A DNA stretch of 64,000 nucleotides, from NCBI RefSeq assembly GCF_030247195.1, contig NC_080671.1, forward strand, positions 300,339,934-300,403,933, written 5' to 3'. The notes beneath the pieces are model-generated. The model did not search any database. It was not told where the DNA came from and worked only from the letters and a program-made list of their open reading frames with translations. This DNA is from Topomyia yanbarensis. Lineage: Eukaryota; Arthropoda; Insecta; Diptera; Culicidae. Position numbers and translations under genes: made by a program. This document shows, piece after piece, positions 63,250 to 64,000 of this stretch (position 1 is the first letter of the stretch; the number at the start of each line of letters is the position of its first letter).

Positions 63250-64000
63250 TGTAAGTAGGGGTTTGCCCACTACTCGGGTTCTGGTTTGCCCGGCGAACCC
63301 TTCTTTTCAGGGCGGCCTAGGTGCCTCTACAGAATTTCGGATTTTCGTAACAACAAAAAACAAAAGTAAACAAACAAGTAATTTACTAAATTTACCGACT
63401 TTTATTTCTCCGCTTCTCTACTTCACTGCTGCTGCTACTGCTTTTGATGACTGCGGAAGGCGGGGGTTTATCCGACCGGCCGGGACTCCGACGGCCGAGT
63501 TCTCCTGCTGGTATCGTTGGCTGCTCCGGCAGCGGTCCTTGGCGTTTAGCTAGGGAGGTGAGCTTGGCTCCTTTGTTGGAACCTCCCTAGCGACGTTGGC
63601 GACGAATCGCCGGATCGTCTACTCGCCGTAAACGATCCCGGAAGTTACCGCAGTAAACTTCCCAGGGGGAACCTTTGTCCGCCCTGCTTCGTTCTCCTTG
63701 GCTATTAGCTATAGAGGAGAGCTAGGCTCGTTCGACTTATCCTCTATAGCGAGAACGGTTGATGTTCGGTTCCTTTTTAATTAGCCGGGGTAGCGAAAGA
63801 ACTCCTTTGTAATTAGCTAACCCCTTTTGGCGAACCGACACCACACTATGCACTGTGCCCGAACCACAAACCGGCACTTTTCGACAGGGATTTTACTGTC
63901 ACACGCGCGCACTAAACTCCACAGTTACGGTGGCGCAAAACTGTCCCGAAAGAAAAATACTCTGGACGTCTGTTCTTGTTCGTGGTCCGTCACTTTCTAA
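63250..64000 (-). repeat. Element G 5' LTR, cut by the window edge
   Basis: Matches 54501-55251 at a constant offset of 8749 with no indel and no substitution that I saw. About 367 bases of the LTR lie outside the window. Confidence 0.93.

Larger units (their letters stand above)
54501..64000 (-). mobile_element. Ty3/gypsy element G, apparently intact, runs off the window
   Basis: Reading right to left: 5' LTR (63250 to beyond 64000), primer-binding site, leader hairpin, gag, a -1 frameshift site, pol, a 1.9-kb 3' region and a 3' LTR (54501-55618). I saw no difference between the LTRs over the 751 bases available, and no stop or frame break in gag or pol. It is inserted in the BEL/Pao RT, so it is younger than that element. 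The far target-site duplication lies outside the window. Confidence 0.9.

Overview
This window looks like a repeat-rich insect chromosome, most likely from a mosquito (Aedes-like). It is an inference from AT-rich spacers, short spliceosomal introns (54-59 bases), an insect-like transposon mix (RNase H-bearing I/Jockey-type and PHD-finger CR1/Jockey-type non-LTR elements, Ty3/gypsy and BEL/Pao LTR elements, many MITEs) and degraded copies of animal genes (SCAP, a C2H2 zinc-finger gene, CHCHD2/10). I see no bacterial operons, no CRISPR array and no tRNA or rRNA gene. Almost every long ORF belongs to a transposable element; the only candidate live host exon is a short terminal exon near 16.3 kb.

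Layout, left to right. 0.1-3.7 kb: a DNA transposon with terminal inverted repeats of about 530 bases and a transposase broken by two in-frame stops. 3.8-16.0 kb: nested non-LTR elements. A minus-strand copy (B) is interrupted by a full-length PHD-type element (3.86-10.6 kb), which is itself interrupted by a truncated non-LTR fragment. A plus-strand copy (C) abuts B head to head. 16.0-24.0 kb: a putative host terminal exon, a 27-base tandem repeat, about 18 copies of a 117-base satellite with a 468-base higher-order unit, two MITEs and a diverged tandem repeat family. 24.0-30.0 kb: copy A of the same non-LTR family as B and C, split by a hAT-type MITE. 30-33.8 kb: MITEs and inverted satellite fragments.

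33.8-52.2 kb is the most interesting part. A short LTR next to a polypurine tract (33822-34067) and a second LTR of the same family and orientation next to a primer-binding site (51953-52186) are bounded by the same 5-base target duplication (ACAAC). A minus-strand gag-pol lies at 35.1-38.9 kb. The intervening 13 kb hold a separate complete gypsy insertion (element E, 39670-46088, own LTRs and GTTAG duplication), SCAP pseudogene pieces, a zinc-finger gene and a CHCHD2/10 pseudogene. Both gypsy elements (D and E) contain intron-like sequences with GT...AG ends that restore conserved reading frames when removed.

52.3-64.0 kb: a minus-strand BEL/Pao relic whose reverse transcriptase is interrupted by a young gypsy element (G). 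G has intact gag and pol, LTRs with no difference seen over the 751 bases available, and a canonical A AAA AAC frameshift site at the gag-pol junction. It is the one element here that looks potentially active. Its right LTR runs off the window.
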